Below, in pieces: positions 12,101 to 24,147 of a DNA stretch of 64,000 nucleotides. The position numbers were made by a program, and so were the translations under genes. The DNA comes from Orbilia blumenaviensis (lineage: Eukaryota > Ascomycota > Orbiliomycetes > Orbiliales > Orbiliaceae), in assembly GCA_036872755.1 (NCBI GenBank), contig JAVHNS010000003.1, positions 930,001 through 994,000 on the forward strand, written 5' to 3'. The notes beneath the pieces were generated by a model, which saw nothing but the letters and a program-made list of their open reading frames with translations, was not told where the DNA came from and made no database searches. Numbering within the stretch: position 1 is the first letter of the stretch; each line of letters starts with the position of its first letter.

Positions 12101-14916
12101 AGATACATTTAGAAACTTGAGACGCGTCCCTAATGAGATTGTAGGATGATGACGAGAAGGGATAGGGGGTTGATGGCATGAAGTCTCGGAGTAATACGAA
12201 ATGGAAAAAAGACGTTGCTGAAAGGAAATGGATGCTTACCCGTCTCTGTTGGCTTTTCTTCTTCGGCTCTTTGAATTAGGCCTAAATTTTCTGCTACATT
12301 GATGTTAGCAAACATCTAGCTATTGCATCCTGAATGAAGGGCCTTACCTTTTGGATGGCTGTTCTTTCGCTTCTTAGATTTTTTTGTCTTTGGGACTGTG
12401 AAGAGATTTGGGTGGTTAGTTTGAGGAAGCAGGAGGGGTATGATGAAATTGGAGAAATGGAGACTGGTGTTTTTTTTTTTTTGGGGGGGGGGGGGGTAAT
12501 TGAACTCGATAGGATGAGGTATTACAGAAAGGGGCAATTTGTGAAGGATATTGAAGGGATCTTTCGAAGGGAAAAGGAAGCTTCAGTGGTGATGAATAGA
12601 TCTGATTGAAGGTGGAGCTTCAATGGAGAAGATGCACACGCGGTGATGAAGCTGGAGATGATGAACTGAAAGGGCTTTGAAGGGAGGTGGATGAGGGGAG
12701 TCGCGTCCGAAAACAGGAGAATATGTCTACGAATAAGGAAACGACAAGATACTTACCAACTAAGGCGTCGTTATTTGTGGGGGGGCTGACAGCAACGTCT
12801 TTTTTAGCTCCAAGGGATGCTTGCTCGATTTCTTGAAGTGCTATGAGATTCGCAGCTCGTGCTTTGCGTCTTTCTTTCTTGGCTATGGGGAGTAAAAAGA
12901 AGAAAGATGTTAGAGGACTTTGGATTAGGTTCGTGATTGTGATGATGAAGAACGACGGGGGAGGAAGAGAGGAAGAAAAAATTTGTGGGGGGAGGGCTGG
13001 GGTTTATATAGTAGGGCTTTCTGCGTCGAGGGTTTGTAGGCATCAAGATTGCTTGCCTAAGCCGTGCACACGGCAATAGCGACGAGGGAAAAACAAAAAC
13101 CAATAAGTACGCACCTCTATTCCTAGAATAATTCTGACCTGCTACTGACGGTCCAGGCAAGGGTGCTTTCTCATCTACAGCAACTTCCATCACACCCCCG
13201 GACCCACCAGTAACCGAGTCCGTGTTCTTTGATATATCGAGCCCCTTGATGCCGAGATCCTCAATAAGAGACCTTGTTTGCGGATTTACAAAGGGTACAG
13301 TCTTAGGGGGCTCTATTACTAGAGAATCATCTGCCCTGTTAGACGACCCTGAAGCAAAGTCCTGTCTTTCGGTATCAACGAGGATTTCAGAGGAGAAAGG
13401 CTCCAAAATCCCAATAACTGCTTCTGTAGTTGGTTCTCCTGGGGCCGGTCCTTCGAAGAGTTAGCATACTAGGCATCAATATTTATATCACGGTAAGCTG
13501 AATCCTCTACTCACTTTCTTCGACACTGCCAATAGTTGCCCTTCTCATTTGCTTCCTTCTATCTCTTCTATTCCTCTTCTTCTCCTCCATTTTGCTAATC
13601 GAAGCTTTGGTGCTAGATTCCATTCCTTGCTTGATAATGGCTCCTGAAGAATCTTCACTCAGCGGGCGGCTTTCAACCATCGTGAACTCTCCCAGAGTCG
13701 AAGCTTTAACGACCAGGATCTGAGCAGATTTGGAGGGAGCTGGGTGGATATCATTCTCGCCATGAACAAACCGCTTTGTTGCATTTCGGAAGTCGGGGTG
13801 GTTCTCACGCGGGCAGCTTCCATGCGACATGTATTCCCGTAAACGGTCAACGATCTTCGGGTATGAAGGAACTATACCCTTCAAACCTTGTATGTGTCCA
13901 TTCAAGATACAGTCATCCCAAACACTGACGAAGTTTTGGAAGAAATAGGTGATTAAAATTGATCGACAAAGGACGGCACGGGTGTAGAGGATTTCACCGC
14001 TTTGGTGAGTATTAGTGAGCTTACGGAAAAACTTCTCACCCAATTCGTCAAGTCGTTGCATCGGATGCTTCCGCGAGGTCATGTAAGGGGAATCAATACG
14101 AAAAGAATCGGGATTGATGGCATCCGGTGCGCACTTCCAGGCGTCTAGCTGTGTGAGTAGCGTTTCACCAACCTTACCGTGGACAAAGTTGTCGATGCTA
14201 ACATCGTAGGCAATAGCATGATAGTCGCGGAGAATTGGGGACTTTCCAACAGTTTGGGCCATTGAAGTTATGACCAAACGGTCCCAGTTAGCTGCTGTGA
14301 TTTTGTTGCTGCTCAAGAAGTAGTAGAGGAACTGCCAACCACCCCGAATCTCCTTTATGATTTGCTGAAGAACTCGCTGCTCTTCAATTAGAAGTTTTTT
14401 AGCACGGTCTTCCCAAACTGGAGACGCACGCCCCAGATATTGTAAGTAAGGAATGATATTCGCCTTGTCGTCGGGGTGCTCGGAGTTGACGTATTTTAGG
14501 ATGCCAGTGGCCATGACCTCATGAATGCGGCTCACGACGTGGCGATAGTGAGATGCATGGGCTTCATCATCTTCATCAAGAAGATCACCGATGAATTTGA
14601 TGTTCTCAGGATGCTCATTATGAGGAGGCAATGGCTTATTTCGTCTTGGAGGGGGGATTGAATTGACCAGCGGAGAGGCGGAACGAAGGTTAACAAGCTC
14701 GATAAGCTCGTTGGCATGCTTAGGGTCATCAATATACAAGACACTGAGTTCGCCATGTGCAGGAAGGACCGAGCTACTAATCTTGAGCTTGTTGGTCATC
14801 TCATAGCCGGGAGGCAGATGCATCAGGATGACATCGTCGGCAATTCGTCGCGTCTTAGGACGGCTGCCGCCTTCAGCCCGAGCAATGATCAGCTGTTGGA
14901 CGTTATTAGACGCCAT
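9189..14916 (-). CDS. Large hypothetical protein with 9-residue tandem repeats
   Basis: Seven exons chain in one frame: 14916-13515, 13450-13115, 12882-12757, 12395-12348, 12293-12240, 12039-11986 and 11932-9189, predicting 1587 residues up to TAG at 9191-9189. The start is the first ATG of the open frame (MASNNVQQ). Residues 1-467 are a folded-looking region I do not recognise, ending in a basic Lys/Arg stretch. Exons 2-6 add acidic and basic linkers. Exon 7 carries about 30 copies of a 9-residue repeat (AKAAPVQGQ type), then a Ser/Lys/Glu-rich segment and several SPGIVHPG-type repeats. All six introns are phase 1, so exons 2-6 (336, 126, 48, 54 and 54 nt) can each be skipped without frame loss. 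Introns 2, 3 and 5 (232, 361 and 200 nt) are long for this window. The gene probably continues into the MYND module at 7606-9188. Function unknown. Confidence 0.7.
9625..9905 (-). repeat. Degenerate repeats encoding SPGIVHPG-type motifs
   Basis: Within exon 7 of the large minus-strand gene, six copies of an SPxIxHxG motif occur (SPGIKHPG, SPSIEHLG, SPAIVHAG, SPGIVHPG twice, plus SPSTEHLG). Some are spaced 12 residues apart. On the + strand they appear as recurring GGATGCACAATGCC-like blocks. They are coding repeats inside a disordered Ser/Pro-rich region. Confidence 0.85.
10760..11560 (-). repeat. 27-bp tandem repeat array encoding 9-residue units
   Basis: About 800 bp of imperfect 27-bp head-to-tail units in exon 7 of the large gene, read on the minus strand. 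The unit consensus is (A/V)KxxPxQxQ, for example AKAAPVQGQ, VKAGPAQVQ and AKASPAKAQ, with roughly 30 units. Lys at position 2, Pro at 5 and Gln at 7 and 9 are the best kept. Two units are 8 residues long. Neighbouring copies near 10850-10990 are nearly identical, suggesting recent expansion. Confidence 0.9.
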
Positions 14917-16818
14917 TGCACGAGCTAGAATGTTTGGTTGTTCAATCACAAGACAGGATGATTTATTAAGAGAACAGGGGGGGCTCTACCGGAGGAGCCC
15001 GAGTTAGCAATGCCCGAGATGGAGTTATACAAGAAAGGATCACGATATACCTAGATATTTGATGGTCTTGACGACTTTGTCGGAAGATTGAGATGGTGTC
15101 AAATGTGGGAGGATATTGGGAGATGATGATTTTCTCGTTGCTAGAGGACTTTGCAAGAGTGAAGTTTTTTTTCGAGGAATGGAGAGAAAAAGGCCGCCCG
15201 AGAACTGTTTAAGTACTTCGGTAGTGAGCCTAAGAGGGTTCGAGCAAGAGGGTTCGAGCAAGAGGGCTTAGGGCAATCCGGCAGAAGAGATCGCAGGTGA
15301 GCTCTAGACGGCTTCTTTTGTGCCGGGTTGGGTATCTTTCCACGGAGCCAGCGAATATAGCTCCAACTCGACGTCTCTATCAATATCGATATCACAGGCG
15401 ACCCATGCCTTGTAAATTGAACAGGTAGGATTAATCATAACCTGGTTGTACGATCTAGAAACGGCAGTTGTGCGTACGCTAATAGTGGCATCTAGTATTG
15501 GGCAATCGAGGAGAAGCAGATTAGGAAAGGGACTCGGGGCTGGCTGGTTGGCTAGCTGTCGGCCGTGCACTGGTGTTAGCCTATAGCCTGGCCTGGAATT
15601 GAGAGGAGAGATCTTATATTCTTCTTTCGGCGCTCTATATAAGACAGATTGGATATTCACACAAAGACTAAGACAAGAATAGCGAACGAAGATACTGATG
15701 TGGGTGCAGGTGTGGGCATATGATAGTGGGCAGCGGGGTGTATCAATGACATGTCAGGGTATTGTCGTAGATGTTGTGGGACAACACTCCGGCCGTATGG
15801 TCCATACCACTTAAGCACCTAGGTAGGTAGGTACGTACGTATACCTGCTATGGTACCATCTGGATGTCTCTAGAAGGTGTCGTACAAACTTCATCGACAG
15901 TTACTCACTTAGGTATGCAGGCTCTGATACGAGCCATCTTACAATTTATAACATAAAAAGCGAATATCTACGTGATTATACGGCCAGTGCCTCGAATTAC
16001 GGAATATGCATTCGGAAATAGATAGGTATGTAGCGGGCTAATTCGTGCAGGCTGATTTATTCCACTAGGAGAGCAAGTTTCCACCAAGCGAACTCACGGA
16101 CTATACCTAGATATTTCCTATAAAATAGTATAGTGCAGAGGCTAATCTTATATTTAGTTGTATACTCTGGATTCATATAGCCTCCGGCATCCCTTCTACC
16201 CATTTTACTGGCCGCCACATGCTGTGTGCTACACACTGGGAACGCTAACGGGTAGGTACCTAGGTATCTAGGTAGTATATCTATGAATCTGAATACAGCA
16301 TAAGCAGGGATCTGATGTTGCCAGTCTCAGCTCGTAACTGGACTTTGATATAGTTTCGTAGTATGCGTTGTGTGTTGCGCGTTACGTGCTGTGTGTTGCA
16401 TGGTAATTAATTTATAAGAATATTTATTTCGCGCAGGCTGTCTCGGTGTCACCCCTGGTCCCCGGCCAATCAGCTGCCGCGCGCCGAGTTGCAGTTGCAG
16501 CCAGACCAGCCAACCCAGACCAGACCAGCCCGGCCAACCAGCCTCCATCTCGCCAGAGTCCCCATCGAATGAAACCCTCTCTTCCAACTCCTTCCTGCCC
16601 GACTTACATCCATCCCATCCCATGTTATCATCACCAGTACCATCCTATCATCCTGTTCGGATATCTGCAAACCTCATCTTCCCATATCCTCCCCCATCAA
16701 AGACGCGATCCTGAGGCTTTCTTCCACTTCTAGCTTCTTCACCGTATTTCTTCTCCTGACTCCGGTTCTCTCGTTCTCATTATCAGCCAGCCTGCGTAAG
16801 CGGTGCTTCGCCTGAAAG
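14917..16818. other. Divergent intergenic promoter region
   Basis: 1.9 kb between the divergent starts of the large repeat gene (-) and the KH protein (+). It should hold both promoters and 5' UTRs. Visible features: a duplicated GGTTCGAGCAAGAGG block at about 15238-15268, an AGGTAGGTAGGTACGTACGT microrepeat near 15823, and TACCTAGGTA(T)CTAGGTAG near 16256. A 118-codon minus-strand frame at 15304-15660 has no family signature and is taken as noise or leader sequence. Confidence 0.5.
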
Positions 16819-19134
16819 ATGGCTGACCCTAACAATGTCGCTGCCCTTCTCGCTGCTTTGAGTATGTCCTGATAACCTCACCACTATCATTCTTCGGCAA
16901 TCCGGTGGTAGTCTGGCACTGACAGCTCCTTTTTTCTTCCCAAACAATAGCAAATCAGCAACAGCAACGTGGAGCCGGTGTCCAAACTCCTCAAACCCTT
17001 CTCGCCAACCTACAACAGCAACAGCAGCAGCAGCCGTCCGCTCAACCAGCCGCGAATGCAACCACCCTCGCTGCCCTTCAATCTCTTCTTGCCGGTGTTC
17101 AGCAGCAGCAACAGCCGGGACCTCCTGGAGGGGCGGCTCCTCCGCAGGGCAATTTCCCGCTCCCTCAGCCTACCGGGTCTGGTGCTTTGGACCTCTCTAA
17201 CATTCGTCCTGCGAACTCTGTGTCCATTCAAGATGCGATCGCCAAGGCAAGAAACTTCGCGTCCGAAAGAGGCATTCAACCTGGTGCTTTCCAACGTATG
17301 CACTTACCCGTTCTGCTCTGTATGTTTTCACCCGTTTGCTGATCAATTTGATTTAGAATCTCCACGGGACTTTGATCGAGGGGGCAGCGGTGGTGGTAAT
17401 AGAGGATATAGTCAGGATGCCAGGTCACGCTCGAGATCCCCAGGCCGTGGTAGTAACTACAGTGGTGGGGGCGGTGGGGGTGGTCCTCGCGACGGCAGTT
17501 TTAACCCTAATCCCTACCGGGATGAACGACGAGGGCGTAACCAGTACAACTCCCCACGCCCTAGGGATCGGTCATTCAGTCCTCCTAATCGCAATCGTCG
17601 AAACTCTCCACGGGGTTACCGGGAGCGTTCTCCCCAAGGCGAGGGAAACATCACTGATCACATGATGATTGACGCGTCGCTGGTGGGTTTAATCATAGGT
17701 CGTCGTGGGGAGACTCTTAAGAGAGTAGAGGAAATGAGCGGTGCTAGGGTGCAATTTGTTGCGGACAGTAGAGGAGAGCCGGAGCGAGTTTGTAACATCA
17801 CTGGCCCGAGGGCCGCTGTACAATCTGCCAGACAGCAGATTCAGACAATAATATCTGAGAACAGTGCCAGCAGCATTCGTGATGACCATCGACGAAACAC
17901 TTATCATAGCCACGGACACGGACATGGCAAACACGGTGGGCATGGCGGCGGTGGTGGAGGTGGCCATAGTGGGGGAGGAGGGGGAGGGGGAAGCAGCAGT
18001 GGTGGGGGAGGCGGTGGCGGCGGTGGTCCCGGTTCATCTGGGAGACAGGATCCGGCGCACCATCCTGTCCTGAAGGAGGGCGGTAAGCAAAACAGTCTCC
18101 CGGCTTTGTGCTCCAAAATCTAACAACCCACTAGAAAACAGCATGCAAATAATGGTCCCAGACAAGACTGTTGGTCTTATCATCGGCCGTCGCGGTGAAA
18201 CTATTCAAGATCTTCAGGACAGATCCGGATGCCACATTAACATTGTCGGCGAAAGTAAATCAGTGAATGGATTTAGACCAGTTAACCTGATCGGGACGAC
18301 AGAGGCCGCGATGCGCGCGAAAGCATTAATAATGGAAATCGTTGAGTCGGACGTACGCCCTGGACCTGGTGGCCCCGGACCTCAGGGAGGTGGCGGAAAC
18401 GGAGGCGGAGGCGGCGGTGGTCGTCAGCAAGGGGGTGGTGGTGGTGGTGGTGGTGGCGGTGGTGGTGGGGGAGGTGGGTATAATAATCAAGGTGGGGATA
18501 AGAATGGTGAGACTATTCGTGTTCCGATCGATGCTGTTGGTATGATCATAGGAAAAGGTCAGTGGGTTCCGAAATCCCGAAAAGGGTTGAGCTAATTCGT
18601 ATGACCAGGTGGTGAGACTATCAAGGAGATGCAGAACCTCACCGGCTGCCGTATCAATGTTCTTAGCCAGCAGACTTCGGATGGTGAGCGTGAGATTTCA
18701 TTATCTGGACCCCCAGATGCTATCGCTCGTGCCAAAGCAGCCATTGATGAAAAAGTCGACACAGCTGTAAGCGTCACTGTCTTTTGTTTTATTTAAGGGA
18801 ATGCGGTCTAACAATTCCTCCACAGCGTCGTCAAGGCCAATTGAAAGGGTCTGATATAAACTCTTCTGGTGGCCAAGGAGCCCCTGCCAGCATTGACCCG
18901 CAAGCTTATCAGCAAGCGTTTAATGCGTATGCTCAGGCTGCGGTAGCTGCAGGCGGCGGCAGTGCCGGGCCACCACAATCCGGATCTACTGACCCAGCGA
19001 ATGACCCCTACCAGGCTTACGGTGGGTACCAAGCGTATGCCCAAACCTATGCACAAATGTACTATGCCGCCATCGCAGCCCAGCAGCAGCAACAGAACCA
19101 GCAGCAAGGCGGGCCCGGTGCCCCCGGAACATGA
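16819..19134 (+). CDS. Triple KH-domain RNA-binding protein (FUBP/KHSRP-like)
   Basis: Six exons: 16819-16861, 16951-17295, 17357-18082, 18135-18557, 18609-18766 and 18826-19134, giving 667 residues with consistent phases. The start is ATG at 16819 (MADPNNVAAL). Residues 15-130 are Gln/Pro/Ala-rich and 130-225 are Arg/Ser/Gly-rich. Three KH domains follow: KH1 about 227-295 (GLIIGRRGETL), KH2 about 374-440 (GLIIGRRGETI) and KH3 about 498-565 (GMIIGKGGETI). Each keeps the GxxG loop that contacts single-stranded RNA or DNA. Long poly-Gly linkers join KH1-KH2 and KH2-KH3. The C-terminus has Tyr/Gln/Ala repeats (YQAYGGYQAYAQ) like the tyrosine-rich tail of FUBP proteins. A role in mRNA processing or transcript regulation is inferred from the family. 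The exon 5 acceptor regenerates the GKGG loop, which supports the model. Confidence 0.88.
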
Positions 19135-20489
19135 CCTTCGCCCTTGTCGGACCGTATGCCACAATGATCTGATCGCCATGAATGAACATCACATGATAAG
19201 AAGCGTGAATCGCCATAACCTGAGAAACAGTAACCGACAACACTTGCATGCGTGGATATTCACCATTATGACGACGCCTTTTGCCATTCTTACATGACCC
19301 GGTGCTGGATGATCTTACACATACTACTGCTATCCTTTGACAATGACCGGTGCATTCAGTATATGCTTCTTGCTGGTGACTATTCTTTTTTCATCTTCTC
19401 GATAACGACAATATGCTACTGGTTTGATACGACAATCCCAACGATGATCAAACCTTACTCATGCGAGAAGCATGCCTCTGAGCATGAAAATACCCCGACT
19501 AACAAAACTCTCGCTATTCCCTTCCCATCTTTTCATATTCTTTAATCCCCTTCTCGATAACTCACGACGTGATCTAAAGTGGATTTTGAGGGCTTCTTTT
19601 CCTTGACCCCCCTTCTTCGAGCTCTCTTTGCTGGTCAACTTTGCGCTGGGTGTGGATTCGTATGCGAAGCTATCGTGATACGTCGTCCCTCTGGGTTAGC
19701 TCCAGAACGCTCGAGCACCATATATGACGCTCTGGAGTCATAAGTAGGCGACTAGATACTACAATTACCGACATTGGGCGAGGGTCATTAGGTGACAACT
19801 TGGTGAAGAACAAAAGCATGAAAACACTTAGATTTGATGGTGCCTATCTCTACTAACCAACTCCAACACCACCCATGCATGTCTCCCACACATCCTCACA
19901 TCATTGTCTTTTTTGTTTCGCCACCTTACCGCATTACATCTACTGTAGTTGGATTTTCCTTTCTTTTCCTTTGCATATATCTTTTTGTGGTTTCCCCGCC
20001 GTATTATTCACATATCCTTTTATTTGTTTGTTTGGTTTTTTCTTCTTCTCTTGTTTGGCTGTTCCCCCCCTCCCATCCCTCGTGCTTGCTCGCTTTGCTT
20101 CCAGTGCACAGTAGTATCCCATTTGCAACTGTATATTATAGTGTGACATTAAGTATCCGTAAAAGTACTTGGATATATCCGGAAGTGTGTAGTAGATTCA
20201 TCTTTATAGTACACTTAGAGAATACATAGACCATTCAACTACTCACCTACTCAAGCAGTTCTAAATTATAAATTTACACCATCGTTGAAGGCTAATTAAT
20301 ACCGACGTTCGCACCTTATCATGGAATATGCTGGGCTAAGGCTTTGCCGGCCGTGGTGGGGTGTTTAGCCTTTTTTTTTTCTGCCCCTCCAACACGTCTT
20401 CCCGCGATATTGGTTAACGACCTCACTTTTTCGGTACCCCGACTCCAATTGTAATATTGCATCTAGAGGTACAAGCTCGACTATTCGTG
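19135..20489. other. Intergenic, KH gene 3' UTR and MSF1 promoter
   Basis: 1.35 kb between two same-strand genes. It is pyrimidine-rich around 19900-20130. No open frame shows a family motif or plausible codon pattern. It probably holds the 3' UTR of the KH gene and the promoter of the mitochondrial PheRS gene. Confidence 0.5.
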
Positions 20490-22153
20490 ATGCAGGCATC
20501 GCGCGTCTTCACACCTCTTAGCCGTCGGGTTGTTTTTTCCCGACAGGCCGCCGCCAATTGGAGGCCTACAACACCATCACCGTTTCCTCGGCCGCGAGGT
20601 TTCCACTGCACCGTTATGGCTAGGTCTTCATCTTCTCAGAGTACGTGCGTTATTCTATCTTACTAGTAGAGAAATTAAATGTATTATTTTGAGGCTATAA
20701 AGATTTACAATACGAAATATGAGATTAATACTAAAATAATATATCGAACAAAAGCAGCCCCATCGGAGCTTCCTAATACCCTCACCCTCGCCAACATAAC
20801 CCACAATACCGACTCTCACACCAACATCCCACGCACTCTACTCCCATACCTCACTCGCAACCTCCACCTAACTAAAAACCACCCGATCTCCAACACTAGA
20901 CTAATAATCGAGTCTCTTTTCCCACCTTCAACGTATGCTCGCTATAATACCCTCCCACCGGTAGTCACCGTCGCGCAGAACTTCGACTGTCTAGGATTCC
21001 CGCAGGATCATGTAGGAAGAAGCAGGAGTGATACCTACTATGTCAACAAATACACCGTGTTAAGAACACACACGTCCGCCCACCAAGCTGAGAAGTTTAG
21101 AACGCTGGAGAAGGAAGGGAGAAGTGGGTATTTAATCTCAGCGGATGTGTATAGAAGAGATGCGATCGATAGGTCGCATTATCCGGTTTTCCACCAAATG
21201 GAGGGTGCTAAACTATTCGATAGGCGGGGGAGGAGTAGTGCGGAGGTTGTGGATGAGGTTTTAAAGGATTTAGAGGGGATGGAGCAGCCAAATGTGGAGG
21301 TTGTGGAGAGTTGTCCGCTTTTTGAGGAGGAGGGTAATCCGGTGCAGACTGAGAAGGGGCATTCGAGGGAAGAGGCGGAGGCTGTGGGCAAGCATCTACA
21401 GAGGCAGTTGGAGTTGATGGTTTCGAAGGTTTTCAGTGAGGCTGCTTTGGCGGCTGGGGATGCGGCTGCTGCGAAAGAGAAGGTGAAGGTTAGATGGGTT
21501 TCTGCTTATTTCCCGTTTACGTCGCCTTCTTATGAGCTTGAGGTGCTCTGGAATGGAGAGTGGTTGGAGGTTTTGGGGTGTGGAGTTATTCGACAGGATT
21601 TGTTAGATTATGCAGGGAGGAAGGAAAGTATTGGATGGGCGTTTGGGCTAGGGCTGGAGAGGATTGCGATGTTGATGTACGGTATTCCTGATATCAGGCT
21701 GTTTTGGAGCGGGGATGAGAGATTTACGAATCAGTTTAAGGAAGGGGTGGCGAAACGATTCGAGGCGTTTAGCAAGTATCCTCAATGCTTTAAAGATGTG
21801 GCATTCTGGCTTGGGGAGGGGAGGGGCGCTGGGGCAGCAGGTGGTAGTGGAGTCGTTGGAGGCGAAGAGTTCCATGAGAATGATTTCATGGAATTGGTTA
21901 GAGGTATCGGCGGGGACCTGGTGGAGGATGTCAAGCTGGTATGCTCCTTATCATATACATGGGGCTCGAGAGACGGAATACTAATTGGATACAGATCGAT
22001 CAATTCACCCACCCAAAGACAGGCAGAAAGTCAATGTGCTACCGCATAAACTACCGCTCTCTCGAGCGAACACTCACAAACGAGGAGGTCGACGAGCTAC
22101 AAGCCAAGGTCCGCTCTCAGCTAGAAGAAAAGATGGGAGTTCAGCTACGATAA
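20490..22153 (+). CDS. MSF1: Phenylalanyl-tRNA synthetase, mitochondrial (monomeric)
   Basis: This class II aminoacyl-tRNA synthetase charges mitochondrial tRNA-Phe. Three exons: 20490-20640, 20755-21938 and 21995-22153, predicting 497 residues. ATG 20490 opens a basic Arg/Ser-rich N-terminus (MQASRVFTPLSRRVV) that fits a mitochondrial presequence. The catalytic core has NHPISNTR-like motif 1, then YYVNKYTVLRTHTSAHQ, the motif 2 region (DVYRRDAIDRSHYPVFHQMEG), and GWAFGLGLERIAMLMYGIPDIRLFW, the class II motif 3. The last ~100 residues (FKDVAFWLG to the C-terminus) form the FDX-ACB anticodon-binding domain. The second exon has adjacent acceptors at 20754 and 20757, both in frame, adding or removing one residue. 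Length and domain order match fungal Msf1. The intron of about 114 bp falls between presequence and core. Confidence 0.93.
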
Positions 22154-22675
22154 GTCAAACAGTTGGCCCAAAAAATTCTTTGACCTCGAAAAAACCCTAC
22201 TCTTTCCTTTGTATATTTTACCCCCGGGTTTTCTTTGATAAGAGTATTCTATAATACAAACAAGGTTTGGGTAGAAAAACACACTGTAACCTTGAAAACA
22301 AAAGACGAACTTTTTTGTGGGACGCCAGTTGGGACGCTTGGTAGCTGCAGAGAGGAGGGGGGTGGGCTGGAGGGCCAAGGTGACTTCCTTGTGCCTCTCC
22401 TATGAGATGGTATTTTCCCTTCTTCAACCCCCGAAGAAAGGGTGGTGGTTAGTAAGATAGGGGATATGTAAATAATATGTACAGTATAAAAATAATTATA
22501 TAGTAAGGAGTACGTCTACTCCGTGGAGCACGTGATGTGCTGGTGGTGAGAGGTGGTGCATCTACTCGGCGCGGGATGACGCTCTGCCAAATTCTCATTT
22601 GGGAGGTGAGGAATATCCGGCTGTCAGCCTGTGGGCGAGACTATTTGCCGGTAAATTGATCGTTCTAGATGGCAA
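22154..22675. other. Convergent intergenic 3' region
   Basis: About 520 bp between the convergent ends of MSF1 and MGE1. No coding sequence is supported. It should contain both 3' UTRs. Confidence 0.55.
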
Positions 22676-23583
22676 TTAAGCCCTAACGACGCCAACTTGG
22701 GCAGCCTGGAGAGAACGCTGGTGTTAGTATATTTATCGGGCAAACGTATTTGTAGAAAAGAAAGGATACATACCCTCAAAACTCTGCCGTTCAGCGAAAA
22801 GCCCTTGCTCTGGACGTGGAAAACGGTACCAGGCTCCTTGCCCTCCATAGGCGCCTCAAAAGTCGCTTCATGCATGTTTGGATTGAACTTCTCGCCGATA
22901 GGATCGAATCTCTCCAATCCATGCCTCTTCAGCGTGCCCATCAAAACGGTTTCAATCATTTTCAACCCGTCGTGCAGGTTCTTGAAGTCCTTAGCTGGGT
23001 CCTCAGAGGCATTTGTTGGCTGGGCAGTCAAGGCTCGGTCAAGGTTATCGATAGATTCCAACAGATCTTTGGCGAATTTCTGGATGGCGAAGTCCTTTGC
23101 AGATTTGACCTCACGGGCAGTACGGTCCTGGAGGTTTCGGAAGTCGGCGACAGAGCGGAGGTATTTGTCCTAGTGTAAGCAGGTTACATGTTAGCTACTA
23201 CGACCTGCATATACAATAGAGTAGTGGATGAAACCGTGGAGATGTACCTTCAAATCAGCAACTTCCTTGGCCTTAGCCTCAAGTTCCTTAGCAGCGGCAG
23301 CGGCAGCATCGCCACTCCCCGACGATGCATCAGCCTTTGCACCTTCCGCAGCGGCAGCATCAGCCGGCTTCTCGGTGGTAGCCTCAGTCGACGACCACCG
23401 TGACAGAACAGTGGCGTTTCGCCATTGTAACGGAGTTGTCCGCGATCTCTGTAATAATTTTGAAGTGGCAATAGAAGGTTGGACGGATAACGACAGCGCG
23501 GGGGTACGAGTTGCTGCCGCCGATGTTGTCAAAGAGGAGAATGGACGTATCCGGGTGGAGGAGAGGATAGTGCGTCGAAGCAT
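22676..23583 (-). CDS. MGE1: Mitochondrial GrpE nucleotide-exchange factor Mge1
   Basis: Mge1 is the matrix nucleotide-exchange factor for mitochondrial Hsp70 in protein import and folding. Three exons: 23583-23248, 23169-22774 and 22705-22676, predicting 253 residues. The N-terminus is Arg/Ser/Thr-rich with few acids (MLRRTILSSTRIRPF), a typical presequence, followed by an Ala/Glu/Lys linker. The GrpE family core follows: a long helix (KYLRSVADFRNLQDRT) then AKDLLESIDNLDRAL, MIETVLMGTLKRHGLERF and GEKFNPNMHEA. The final exon is only 30 nt and encodes AAQVGVVRA, the usual C-terminal PAxVGVVK-like end. Length matches fungal Mge1. Confidence 0.94.
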
Positions 23584-24147
23584 TGTGGCAGTTTAGTTTT
23601 TCCCTCTGTTGCAATATTTGCCTGTTAGAAGAGCTGAAAGGTTGATGTTTGTTTGGTCCTCGAAGAGAATGACAGTCAAGTAGTCCCTTAGAGTATCCAG
23701 ACAGATAGTAGTGATTGTGATGATGAGTAGTTCGGATAGATGGGAGCAGATGCTGGGTGGTGGTGGGGGGAGAGAGTTGGTCGTGTGGTTCCGAGGAAAG
23801 GAAAAGAAGTCCTTCTTTCTTTCTATCTTTTCTTTCCCTCTTTTTTCACTTTTTTTTTTTTTTTTTTTTTTTTCAAGGAAAATTCGGCTATGAGCTCTCC
23901 GGCTTCCTCTTACTTTAGCTCCTCGGAGACATCGCCGGCGCTTGGCGCGTTTATTTGCTAGGGCGCTAGCATATTATCACAGATACAACACAGCTTGGCT
24001 TAGATATTAAGATAGAAGGCTAAACAGAGGCCAGTCTCGCAACTAGGTTTACCAGAGGCCAATATTGCAGTAAAATGATCTAGAAGTTGAAGAGTACTTG
24101 CAATTGATTGTGTTACTTCATAGATCTCTTTATAATACATAATACTC
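23584..24147. other. Intergenic, MGE1 promoter side
   Basis: 564 bp between the MGE1 start and the stop of the Clr5-domain gene. A CT-rich tract with about 23 T lies at 23848-23873. The minus-strand frame at 24000-24191 overlaps the end of the next gene in another phase. An alternative 3' splice of that gene could in principle use it, but I found no phase-consistent junction. Confidence 0.45.

Noticed and set aside
15304..15660. 118-codon minus-strand frame upstream of the large gene
   Set aside because: No signature, no conserved-looking segments, and it sits in the promoter and leader region.
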